Below, piece by piece: positions 32,662 through 42,632 of a DNA stretch of 64,000 nt. Each line of letters begins with the position of its first letter. The first letter of the stretch is position 1. The notes under the pieces were generated by a model, which was not told the origin of the DNA, did no database searches, and saw nothing but the letters and a program-made list of their open reading frames with translations. This stretch comes from VRUE01 sp963720805 (GTDB lineage: Bacteria; Actinomycetota; Thermoleophilia; Solirubrobacterales; 70-9), in contig CAVRGT010000001.1 in the NCBI GenBank assembly GCA_963720805.1, positions 181,989 to 245,988 on the forward strand. Reading direction: 5' to 3'. The translations under genes were made by a program, and so were the position numbers.

Positions 32662-34116
32662 CTAAAAGGTTCTGGCGGGTTGCTGGGCGGGTTGGAGGGG
32701 GAGGCGGACGCGGAATTGGGCGCCGCCTGAGGCGGATTCGCCTACTTCGACGGTGCCGTTGTGGGAGGTGGCTACGGCGCGGACTATGGAGAGGCCGAGG
32801 CCGCTGCCGGGGCCGACGGCGGTGTCGGCGGGGCCCTCGCCGCGGACGAAGCGGTCGAAGATCTGCTCGCGTAGGCGCGGGGGGATGCCGGGGCCGTCGT
32901 CGGCGACCTCGACCACGGCCTCCTCGCCGAGGCGGCGGACGTGCAGTTCGATCCGGGCGCCGAGTGGCGTGTGGCGGGAGGCGTTGTCGAGCAGGTTGAG
33001 GACCATGCGGTGCAGCTCGTCGGCGTTGCCCGTCACCGGTAGCGCGTGCTGGTTGTCGATGTCAAGTTCGCGATCGCCCATCAGGGGCGCCAGCTCGACG
33101 GCGACGTTGCCGGCAATCTCGGCCAGATCGCAGGGGACGTGTTTTCCGGCCCGGCCGGCGTCGGCGCGGGCCAGCAGCAGCAGGTCCCCGACCAGGCGGC
33201 TCATCCGCTTCGAGGAGCGCAGGGCGGAGTCGACCATGGCGCGGTCTTCGTCGTGATTCGGCGCTCGCAGAGAGGCCTGCAGAAGCTCGAGGTTGGCGAG
33301 CACGCTGGTCAGCGGCGTGCGCAGCTCGTGCGAAGCGTCGGCGACGAACTCGCGCTGTTTTTTCATCGCCGCCTCGCGCTCGGTGCGGGCGGCGTCGAGC
33401 GAGCGCAGCATCTGCTCCAGCGTGCGCGCGAGCTCGCCGACCTCGTCGTCGACCTTCGGATCCGGCATGTGACGCGACGGGTCCCCGGTTGCGGCGATCT
33501 GGCGGGCGGTCACGGTCAGGGCCGAGATAGGCCGCATCGCCCTGGAGGCGACGGCGACGCCGCCGAGGCTGGCGAGCAGGGTACCGCCGAAGATTCCCGC
33601 GGCGATGAAGAGCCAGAGCCGGTCGACCGTCGAGTCGACGTGGGCGATGTTGCGGCCGTACTGAATGAACCCTGTGGTCGCGCCCGATTCACCGCTGGTC
33701 CGGGTGGTCGCGACCCGCATCTGGCCGTAGTCGGCGAGGCCGAGAGAGGACGAGGACCCCATTGGCTCGGCACCCGTGCTCTCTTCGATCAGGTTGCCTT
33801 CGGCGTCGAATACACGCGCCGAGGCGCCGTCGGGGCGGACGAAGTCATCGAGCTTCGGGCCGCGAAATTGGACGCCGAGAAGGGTCCGGAAGACCCGGCT
33901 TTCCGCCGCCAGCGTCTGGCCGGCGCTGCTGACCTGACGGTTGAAGTCGTCGCGGATGCGGCTGGTTGCCACCTGGCCGATCACGGCGCCGAAAACGAGC
34001 AGGATGATGAGCGTCAGCCCGGCGGAGACCCCGGCGAGGCGCCAGCGGACCGGCCAGCTGCTCGGTCGCAGCCGGTTGGGCCAGCGAGCGGCGAGCTTGC
34101 GAGCGAACCGCCTCAT
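32662..34116 (-). CDS. Two-component sensor histidine kinase
   Basis: A 484-residue membrane kinase. There are two transmembrane helices (about residues 29-50 and 168-190) flanking an extracytoplasmic sensor domain, then HAMP, HisKA with DASHELRTPLTS, and HATPase with NLLDNASRHTP, VADDGPGIP and GSGLGLSIV. The start codon shares one base with the stop of the response regulator upstream, so the two are one operon. The signal is unknown. Relatives include TcrY/MprB-like actinobacterial kinases. Confidence 0.92.
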   Translation of the reverse strand: MRRFARKLAARWPNRLRPSSWPVRWRLAGVSAGLTLIILLVFGAVIGQVATSRIRDDFNRQVSSAGQTLAAESRVFRTLLGVQFRGPKLDDFVRPDGASARVFDAEGNLIEESTGAEPMGSSSSLGLADYGQMRVATTRTSGESGATTGFIQYGRNIAHVDSTVDRLWLFIAAGIFGGTLLASLGGVAVASRAMRPISALTVTARQIAATGDPSRHMPDPKVDDEVGELARTLEQMLRSLDAARTEREAAMKKQREFVADASHELRTPLTSVLANLELLQASLRAPNHDEDRAMVDSALRSSKRMSRLVGDLLLLARADAGRAGKHVPCDLAEIAGNVAVELAPLMGDRELDIDNQHALPVTGNADELHRMVLNLLDNASRHTPLGARIELHVRRLGEEAVVEVADDGPGIPPRLREQIFDRFVRGEGPADTAVGPGSGLGLSIVRAVATSHNGTVEVGESASGGAQFRVRLPLQPAQQPARTF

Positions 34117-34850
34117 TACTCCTTGAGGACGTAGCCGGCGCCGCGTTTGGTGTGCAGGAGACGGGGCTCGCCGCCGGCCTCGAGCTTGCGGCGCAGGTTG
34201 GAGATGAAGACGTCGATCGTGTTCGTCGCCGCGGTCGGGTCGTAGCCCCAGACGTCGTCGAGCAGGCGCTCGCGCGAGACGACGAGGCGCTCGTTGCGCA
34301 TCAGGTACTCGAGCAGCTCGAACTCGCGGTTTGTCAGCTCCAACTCGCGCTCGCCGCGACTGACTTCGCGAGTGTCAGGGTTGAGCGCGAGGTCGCCGAC
34401 TTCCAACGAGGCGGCGCCGCGCGGCGGGCGGCGGCGCAGCAGCGCGCGGATCCGCGCCAGCAGCTCCTGACGCTCGAAGGGCTTGACCAGGTAGTCGTCG
34501 GCGCCGCTGTCGAGACCGCTGACCCGGTCCTCGGTCTCGGCCCGGGCGGTCAGCATCAGGATCGGCACGTCTCCTTCGGCCCGCAGGCGCCGGCAGACCT
34601 CGACCCCGTCAAGGCGGGGGAGGCCGAGATCGAGGACGACGAGGTCGGGGACGAAGCCCGTGGCCACGTCAAGCGCCTCGACTCCGTCGGCGCTGGTCTT
34701 CACCTCGTAGCCCTCCTGGCGCAGCGAGCGGCGCAGGACGTCGGCGATCTCGGCGTCGTCCTCGACCACCAGCACGCGGCCGGTGGCAATTTCGGGCTCG
34801 GCGTTCAGCACAAAAGCGATGTTAGAGCCAAGCCTCAGGTTCAAGCCCAA
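34116..34850 (-). CDS. OmpR-family response regulator
   Basis: Partner of the kinase that follows. The receiver domain has VLVVEDDAEIADV, the phosphorylation site Asp74 in VVLDLGLPRLDG and the switch Lys in DDYLVKPFE; the C-terminal winged helix has LELTNREFELLEYL and RRKLEAGGEPRLLHTKRGAGYVL (by position, about 217-240). The first 20 or so residues before ATGRVLVVEDD are not conserved; a downstream GTG at 34,811 is an alternative start. It is divergent from ftsK. Confidence 0.92.
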   Translation of the reverse strand: MGLNLRLGSNIAFVLNAEPEIATGRVLVVEDDAEIADVLRRSLRQEGYEVKTSADGVEALDVATGFVPDLVVLDLGLPRLDGVEVCRRLRAEGDVPILMLTARAETEDRVSGLDSGADDYLVKPFERQELLARIRALLRRRPPRGAASLEVGDLALNPDTREVSRGERELELTNREFELLEYLMRNERLVVSRERLLDDVWGYDPTAATNTIDVFISNLRRKLEAGGEPRLLHTKRGAGYVLKE

Positions 34851-34872
34851 CTTTTACCCCCGCCTTATCTGC

Positions 34873-34918
34873 TGACTTCCTCTTTTTGGGCGCATAGGGG
34901 ATACAAAAGAGGAAGTCA
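34873..34918. repeat. Palindromic repeat P6 upstream of ftsK
   Basis: Arms of 14 bp, tgacttcctctttt (34,873-34,886) and its complement (34,905-34,918), around tgggcgcataggggatac. The reverse strand is close to P7 at 44,681-44,732 (shared GCGCCCAAAA and GGAAGTCAGC), and the centre matches the P5 spacer. It lies in the divergent gap between the response regulator and ftsK and may overlap their promoters. Confidence 0.8.
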
Positions 34919-34964
34919 CCGGCTGGGCGAAGGGGTGGGCAGGCCGACGTCGAAGGGGGGGCTC

Positions 34965-37118
<2,154 letters not shown>

Positions 37119-37139
37119 CTCTAGTAGGACAATGCGCCG

Positions 37140-38477
37140 ATGCACGAGCAGCTCGGCAGTGAAGACGAGGCTACGGCCACCCGGCCGGCGGGCCAGGTGA
37201 GGGCGGGCATAGTCGTCACCGGCACCGAGGTCCTGACCGGGCGGATCGCCGATCGCAACGGTCCTTGGCTCTCCGAACAGCTGGCCGAGCGCGGGGTCGA
37301 GGTGGCCCACATCCTCGTCGTCGCCGACCGGCCCGATGACCTCGAGGCCGCATTGCGCTTCATGGCCGCCGAGCGGATGGACCTGATCCTCACCTCCGGT
37401 GGGCTCGGTCCGACCGCCGATGACCTTACAGCCGAGGTGGTCGGCCGCTTCGCCGGTCGCCCGATGGTCCTCGACGAGGAGGTGGAGGAGAAGATCGCCG
37501 AGATCCTTCGCGGTTTTGCCCGCCGCGCCGGTGTCATGCAGTTCGACGCCGAGGCGCTGCGCGAGGCCAACCGCAAGCAGGCGATCGTGCCCGAGGGCTC
37601 GATCGCGCTCGACCCGGTCGGCACCGCCCCAGGTCTGGTCGTTCCCGCCGGAGACAGCGTGGTGGTTGTTCTGCCCGGCCCACCGCGGGAGCTGCAGCCG
37701 ATGTGGCCGGTCGCGGTCGAAACAGATCCGGTCGCGGACGTGCTGGCGCGCGCGACGCCCCTGCGCGCCTACACCCTGCGCATGTTCGGGACCCCTGAGT
37801 CGGAGATCGCAAAGAGCCTGCGCGAGATCGAGGAGGAGGGCGTGGCCCTGCCTGAGGTCGAGATCACGACCTGCCTGCGCCGCGGCGAGATCGAGATCGA
37901 CGTGCGCTACCGCGACAACGCCGCCGAGACGGCGGACGCCGTGCGCGCGGGGCTGCAATCCCGACACCCCCGACACCTCTTCAGCCTCGACGGAGAGACG
38001 ATCGATTCGCAGGTGGCGACTCTCCTACAGGGGCACCGCCTTGGCCTGGCGGAGTCCTGTAGCGGCGGTCTCCTCGCGGCCCGCATCACCAATCTGCCCG
38101 GCGCCTCGGCCTACATGGCCGGGGGCGTCGTCTCCTACTCGGACGAGGCCAAGGCAGAGCTGCTCGGCGTCGATCCGGAGCTGATCAAAGAGAAGGGCGC
38201 TGTGTCGCTGGAGGTGGCCGAGCAGATGGCGCTCGGTGCCCTGGAGCGCTTCGGCGCCGACGTCGCCGTCTCGATCACCGGCATCGCCGGTCCCGACGGG
38301 GGCAACGAGGAGAAGCCGGTCGGCTACGTCTGCTTCCACGCCCGGCTTGCCGACGGCACCTTCCTCGCCCGCGACCCGGTGATCCCGGGCGGTCGCGCCG
38401 ACATCCGCGAACGCTCGGCCCTGGTCGGCATGCACCTGCTCCGCCTCCTGCTGCGGGGCGAAGAGGCGCCGCTGTAG
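37140..38477 (+). CDS. cinA: CinA family protein (nicotinamide-nucleotide amidase/ADP-ribose pyrophosphatase)
   Basis: A 445-residue two-domain protein. The N-terminal molybdopterin-binding-like COG1058 domain has VTGTEVLTGRIADRNG and LTSGGLGPTADDLT; the C-terminal amidase domain has LAESCSGGLLAARIT and SITGIAGPDGG. Such proteins recycle pyridine nucleotides, and the gene is often next to recA. Here recA lies 2.3 kb downstream, separated by two secreted-protein genes and thpR. The start ATG is 22 bp after ftsK. Confidence 0.92.
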   Translation: MHEQLGSEDEATATRPAGQVRAGIVVTGTEVLTGRIADRNGPWLSEQLAERGVEVAHILVVADRPDDLEAALRFMAAERMDLILTSGGLGPTADDLTAEVVGRFAGRPMVLDEEVEEKIAEILRGFARRAGVMQFDAEALREANRKQAIVPEGSIALDPVGTAPGLVVPAGDSVVVVLPGPPRELQPMWPVAVETDPVADVLARATPLRAYTLRMFGTPESEIAKSLREIEEEGVALPEVEITTCLRRGEIEIDVRYRDNAAETADAVRAGLQSRHPRHLFSLDGETIDSQVATLLQGHRLGLAESCSGGLLAARITNLPGASAYMAGGVVSYSDEAKAELLGVDPELIKEKGAVSLEVAEQMALGALERFGADVAVSITGIAGPDGGNEEKPVGYVCFHARLADGTFLARDPVIPGGRADIRERSALVGMHLLRLLLRGEEAPL

Positions 38478-38540
38478 AAGGCTCCGACCCGCGTAGCTTG
38501 CAATTTCCAAGTAACTCTGGTCGTATATCGGTACGCACCC

Positions 38541-39368
38541 ATGCCGGAAAGACGAACCCGGATCTTGCTGTTTTTTGCCTTCGCCTTGGTCGCCCTTGCT
38601 GGAATCTCCTCCGCAAGCGCCAACGCCGCGTGGAACGGTGAAATCACTCGGGCCGAGGCTGACGAAGACTGGGCCTTTGCCCACATTGCTGGGGCGGTCG
38701 AATGGACCGGATGCGAACACTGGGTCACGAGGCGAGCTTGGGAAGAACCAGGTGACCATCCGCATTGCGGGTGGCTTCCCTATGTCACGCTGGGACCAGG
38801 TTCCCAGACTTCAGACTGCGAAACGTACGACCGCGACCTTGCTCATCTCGGCGAAGAAGTCACCCTCGTCTGGCAGGGCGAAGAAAGGGTTCGCTACGAG
38901 CAGGATTTCTTGGATTTAGCGTCCTTCGACGGAACCAGTGTGCCTCTGAGTGGGCCTGACGATCAGCTCGTCTGCCTCTCCATCACTGAAACCGCACCCG
39001 AACAGGTACTTATCTTTTGTCCAGCGCAATTCGGCTTCCCCTGCCCGTGGTTTAAAACGCGCAAATTCCACCATGAGGTTGCATCGGCGTTGCTGGGTGC
39101 GGTCGAACTCGAAGAAGCCGAACCAGAACCCGGCCAAGGTGGCGAAGAAGAGCCCGAATCACAGCCCAGCGCCGGCGAAGAGCTGTCGACAAGCGAATCG
39201 CCCGAGATCCCGGGATCGGCAGGGGGGTCGCCTGCGGTCATGCCACCTTCGTTGACCTTGCCGCACACCGGCAAGAAGCATCACCGACGCTGCAAGGGGG
39301 GAAAGCGCCAAAGGGCCGCCCATCACCGTCGCTGTCGCCATCGCCTTGCTTCCGGACCCCATATCTAA
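38541..39368 (+). CDS. Secreted protein of unknown function, paralogue 1
   Basis: A 275-residue protein with a signal peptide (RTRILLFFAFALVALAG, cleavage near SANA-AWNG). The mature domain has conserved points shared with the next gene: G-E-x-TRAEA-x2-DW, IAG-x-V-x-WTGCEH, C-x-W-x-PYVT-x-GPG, a DR-x-L-x2-LG stretch, LVW-x-GE, VPLSG and a CP-x-C motif, with eight or more Cys likely in disulfides. It ends with an acidic linker and a very basic tail rich in His, Arg, Lys and Cys (KKHHRRCKGGKRQ). I know no family for it. It may be a cell-wall-bound adhesin or metal binder. Confidence 0.65.
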   Translation: MPERRTRILLFFAFALVALAGISSASANAAWNGEITRAEADEDWAFAHIAGAVEWTGCEHWVTRRAWEEPGDHPHCGWLPYVTLGPGSQTSDCETYDRDLAHLGEEVTLVWQGEERVRYEQDFLDLASFDGTSVPLSGPDDQLVCLSITETAPEQVLIFCPAQFGFPCPWFKTRKFHHEVASALLGAVELEEAEPEPGQGGEEEPESQPSAGEELSTSESPEIPGSAGGSPAVMPPSLTLPHTGKKHHRRCKGGKRQRAAHHRRCRHRLASGPHI

Positions 39369-39377
39369 TGGTCGAAA

Positions 39378-40118
39378 ATGTTCCTTGAGCGCCACTACTT
39401 TGCGGGCTATCTCGTCTTCTGCGCCGCTCTCGCGTTGTCACTCGCCGGACCGGCCGGCGCTATCGGCTCCAGCGGCGAATTCACCCGGGCCGAAGCCAAT
39501 GCTGACTGGACCGGTGGCAGCATCGCCGGGTCGGTCACCTGGACCGGCTGTGAACACCCGGTGGAGCCCCCGCAGGAACCGCCAGGACCCGGGCCAGAAG
39601 GGGGAGGGATGACGCCTCTCGCGCCTCGGTATTGCGCCTGGACTCCCTATGTCACCGTCGGTCCGGGCTTCGATGCCTCCGAGTGCGCCGCCCCGGATCG
39701 TCACCTCGGTCAGCTCGGCGACGGGATTAGCCTCGTCTGGTCTGGCGGAGAAACGGAGGCGCTCGGAACCGTGGCCTTTGACCTCTCCGCGGTTCCGCTG
39801 AGTGGGATCTCTCCCCATCTCGCCTGTATTTCCCTGATCGAAACAGCGGAAACGGGGGTCGAACTTCCCTGCGTGCCTCCAGGGCCCCCGCTGCCGCCGG
39901 GCTGGCACTGTCCTTTCCGGACCGCTCGCACCGACTACACGCTCGCCGCCGCGTCACTTTTGGCACCACCCGTCACGGACGCGACCCAACCGGCGACCGC
40001 TCGACACCGAAGGAAAGCCTGTGCGCGGAGGATCCGGCACGCACACCGTCACCCGTCCCGCTCGGTTTGCGTTCGTCGGCGTCATCACCATCATCGCCGA
40101 CATTTGACGCATTCGTAA
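39378..40118 (+). CDS. Secreted protein of unknown function, paralogue 2
   Basis: A 246-residue paralogue of the gene just upstream, 9 bp away. It has a signal peptide (LVFCAALALSLAGPAGA) and repeats the same landmarks: GEFTRAEANADW, SIAGSVTWTGCEH, CAWTPYVTVGPG, DRHLGQLG, LVWSGG, VPLSG, CISLIETAE. The insert after CEH is Pro/Gly-rich and longer here, and the tail is strikingly basic (RRRHHHHRRHLTHS). Overall identity is modest, so the duplication is old. Function unknown. Confidence 0.65.
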   Translation: MFLERHYFAGYLVFCAALALSLAGPAGAIGSSGEFTRAEANADWTGGSIAGSVTWTGCEHPVEPPQEPPGPGPEGGGMTPLAPRYCAWTPYVTVGPGFDASECAAPDRHLGQLGDGISLVWSGGETEALGTVAFDLSAVPLSGISPHLACISLIETAETGVELPCVPPGPPLPPGWHCPFRTARTDYTLAAASLLAPPVTDATQPATARHRRKACARRIRHAHRHPSRSVCVRRRHHHHRRHLTHS

Positions 40119-40164
40119 CCCCTCGGTGTTGTTCCGTGCGTCGGCGGCCCGTAGCGTGGTCGCG

Positions 40165-40767
40165 ATGGTGAAGGAAGGCGAGAAGAGCTTGCGAGTGCGA
40201 TTGTTCGTCGCCCTCGATCTGCCTGCGGGCATGCGCGACGGCCTCGTGGCGTGGGGGGAGCGGGAGCTGCGGGATCCGGCGCTGCGTGTGGTCGCGCCCG
40301 AGTCGCTGCACGTCACGCTCGCCTTCCTCGGCTACCTGCCCGAGCGGGAGATCGAGAGGCTGGGCGAGATCGTGGCTGGACTCGGGGCGGCGGCGCCGAC
40401 GGTGGCGCTGGAAGATCCGGTCGCCAAGCCCTCGCTGAAGCGAGCGCGCCTCGTTGCCTTGCCGGCAAACGCCCCCGCGGCGGCGGCGCTGCAGCGCGAG
40501 CTCGAGCAGAAGCTCGTCGCCGAACGGCTCTACAAGCCGGAGAAGCGCCCGTTTTGGCCACATGTGACGGTCGCCAGGGTCAAGTCGGCGGGACGGGGCT
40601 CAAGGAGGCCCGCGGCCGTCGAGAGCCCTCCGGCAGGGCTCCCGAAAAGGCTCTTAGAACCCGCTCTTTGCGTCCGGGTGACGCTCTACCGTTCTGTACT
40701 CCAGCCGCAGGGTTCGCAATACACCCCGCTGGCGCAAGTTGAGCTGTCCCGAGACGGGCGGCAGTGA
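40165..40767 (+). CDS. thpR: RNA 2',3'-cyclic phosphodiesterase
   Basis: A 2H phosphoesterase of 200 residues with the two HxT signatures LHVTLAFLG and PHVTVARVK. ThpR/LigT enzymes open 2',3'-cyclic phosphates in RNA. The start ATG at 40,165 is preferred to the longer frame because conservation begins at LRVRLFVALDLP. It lies directly upstream of recA, as in many actinobacteria and other bacteria with the cinA-thpR-recA order. Confidence 0.88.
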   Translation: MVKEGEKSLRVRLFVALDLPAGMRDGLVAWGERELRDPALRVVAPESLHVTLAFLGYLPEREIERLGEIVAGLGAAAPTVALEDPVAKPSLKRARLVALPANAPAAAALQRELEQKLVAERLYKPEKRPFWPHVTVARVKSAGRGSRRPAAVESPPAGLPKRLLEPALCVRVTLYRSVLQPQGSQYTPLAQVELSRDGRQ

Positions 40768-40780
40768 GGTGAAAGAAGAG

Positions 40781-41875
40781 ATGGCAGACAAGAAGCTTTT
40801 GAACGATGTGTCGGCGAAGGAAGCCAAGGCAAAGGACGCGGCACTCGAGGCCGCGGTAACCCAGATCGAGCGCGATTTCGGGGCGGGCTCGCTGATGCGG
40901 CTCGGCGCCGACAGCAAGCTGCCGGTAGAAGCGATTCCGACCGGCGCCGTGGCGCTCGACCTCGCGCTCGGAATCGGCGGGGTGCCGCGGGGCAGGATCG
41001 TCGAGATCTTCGGCCCTGAGTCCTCCGGAAAGACGACGCTGATCTACCACATCATCGCCGAGGCTCAGGCCAAGGGCGGGGTCTGCGTCTTCATCGACAC
41101 CGAGCACGCGATGGACCCGATCTACGCCCGCGCGATCGGGGTCGACACCGACGAGCTGCTCGTCTCCCAACCCGACTACGGCGAGCAGGCGCTGCAGATC
41201 GCCGATCGTCTGATTGCCTCCGCCGCCGTCGATGTCGTCGCGATCGACTCGGTCGCGGCGCTGACGCCGAAGGCCGAGCTGGACGGCCAGATCGGCGACA
41301 CGACCGTCGGCCTGCAGGCGCGGCTGATGTCACAGGCGATGCGCAAGCTGGCCGGCAACCTCAACCGCACCAACACGGTCTGCGTCTTCACCAACCAGAT
41401 CCGCGAAAAGGTCGGCGTGCAGTTCGGCTCGCCGGAGACCCAGCCGGGCGGCCGGGCGCTGAAGTTCTACTCCTCGCAGCGCCTCGACATCCGCCGTATC
41501 GAGACCCTCAAGGACGGCACCGAGGCGGTCGGCAACCGGGTCCGGGTCAAAGTTGTCAAGAACAAGTGCGCGGCGCCCTTCCGTCAGGCCGAGTTCGAGA
41601 TCGAGTACGGCCAGGGGATCTCGCGCGAAGGCGAGCTGCTGGACTTCGGCATCGAGCATGACATCGTTCGCAAGTCGGGGGCCTTCTTCTCCTACGGCGA
41701 GACGCGGCTCGGCCAGGGTCGCAACAACGCCAAGCAGTTCCTCGCCGAGAACCCCGAGATCGCCGGCGAGATCGAGGACAAGGTCCGCACCGCGCTCGGC
41801 ATCGGCGACGAGGTCGCCGCCCCGGCCGAGGCTACGCCGGAAACGCCGCCGGTCGCCGAGGCGCAGGCTGCCTGA
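40781..41875 (+). CDS. recA: Recombinase RecA
   Basis: A 364-residue RecA with Walker A GPESSGKT (residues 78-85), VVAIDSVAALTPKAE, L2 loop region TNQIREKVGVQFGSPETQPGG (by position about 207-227) and a C-terminal acidic/Ala/Pro tail. ATG at 40,781 follows AAGAAGAG. No Walker-flanking intein is present. I found no LexA-type box (GAAC-N4-GTTC-like) in the sequence upstream, and no recX follows. Confidence 0.96.
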   Translation: MADKKLLNDVSAKEAKAKDAALEAAVTQIERDFGAGSLMRLGADSKLPVEAIPTGAVALDLALGIGGVPRGRIVEIFGPESSGKTTLIYHIIAEAQAKGGVCVFIDTEHAMDPIYARAIGVDTDELLVSQPDYGEQALQIADRLIASAAVDVVAIDSVAALTPKAELDGQIGDTTVGLQARLMSQAMRKLAGNLNRTNTVCVFTNQIREKVGVQFGSPETQPGGRALKFYSSQRLDIRRIETLKDGTEAVGNRVRVKVVKNKCAAPFRQAEFEIEYGQGISREGELLDFGIEHDIVRKSGAFFSYGETRLGQGRNNAKQFLAENPEIAGEIEDKVRTALGIGDEVAAPAEATPETPPVAEAQAA

Positions 41876-41910
41876 CGGCGCCTGCGCCGCGTGGATAGGA
41901 TTCCCGCCGC

Positions 41911-42531
41911 ATGAGCAACGAAACCCTGTTCTTCGTCTGCGGGATCGCGCTGGCGGTCTCCGCGGTGGTGGTCAGCTTCATTGGCCTGCGGGTCAAGAGC
42001 TTCCCCGGTAAAGCCGGGCCGTTCGTCGCGCTCGGATTCGCGGTCTTGATCGGCGCCACGACGACCTTCGCCGTGCTCCACGCCAAGGACGAGGACAAGG
42101 CCAAGGCCGCTGAGCTCTCCAAGGCGAACGAAGAGGTCGAAAAAGAGGAGTCCTCGCCGGTGGAAGAGAAAGCCGCGCCGGGACCAGGCCCCAAAGACGA
42201 AAACCGGGTAGCGCCGACGCCAAAGCCCGAGGCGGGCGCCAAGGGACCGGGAGGGACTCTTAGCCTCGTCGCCTCGCCGGAAGCGCTTGCCTTCGACACG
42301 ACGCACCTGAGCAGCAAGCCGGGCAAAGTCACGATCGACTTCAACAATCCGTCGGCGCTCGAACACAACGTGGCGATCGAGCAGGACGGAAAGCAGATAG
42401 CCGTCTCCGAAACCCTCGCCGAAGGCAAAACCTCGGTCAGCGCCGATCTCGCTCCCGGCACCTACACCTACCTCTGCACGATCCCAGGGCATGCGGAAGC
42501 AGGCATGGAAGGCGTACTGACGGTTCGGTAG
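41911..42531 (+). CDS. Membrane-anchored cupredoxin-domain protein
   Basis: A 206-residue protein with two N-terminal transmembrane helices (about residues 7-25 and 37-57), an acidic/Pro-rich linker and a C-terminal plastocyanin-like domain. Type 1 copper ligands are complete: His152 (LEHNVA), Cys189, His194 and Met199 (YLCTIPGHAEAGM). It should sit on the outer face of the membrane and carry electrons. No redox partner gene is nearby. The last codons and the stop are part of the left arm of the inverted repeat that follows. Confidence 0.87.
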   Translation: MSNETLFFVCGIALAVSAVVVSFIGLRVKSFPGKAGPFVALGFAVLIGATTTFAVLHAKDEDKAKAAELSKANEEVEKEESSPVEEKAAPGPGPKDENRVAPTPKPEAGAKGPGGTLSLVASPEALAFDTTHLSSKPGKVTIDFNNPSALEHNVAIEQDGKQIAVSETLAEGKTSVSADLAPGTYTYLCTIPGHAEAGMEGVLTVR

Positions 42532-42621
42532 GCGGTGCATTTCGGCGTCCTCGGTCGCTCACGTGCGGAGCACGCTTCGCTCCCTGCGTCCTTGAACTGC
42601 TTGCCTACCGCACCGTCAGTA
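42515..42621. repeat. Dispersed repeat R2, copy 2, inside a larger inverted repeat
   Basis: The R2 core lies at 42,537-42,603. Flanking arms at 42,515-42,533 and 42,603-42,621 are complementary at 18 of 19 positions. The left arm is the coding end of the cupredoxin gene (codons for VLTVR and the stop), so the right arm is an inverted copy of that gene end. The right arm ends 11 bp before the miaB start. Confidence 0.85.
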
Positions 42622-42632
42622 CCCTGACTGGC

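Noticed and set aside
40680..40780. LexA/SOS box upstream of recA
   Set aside because: No GAAC-N4-GTTC-like palindrome was found in the upstream 100 bp or within thpR near the start.
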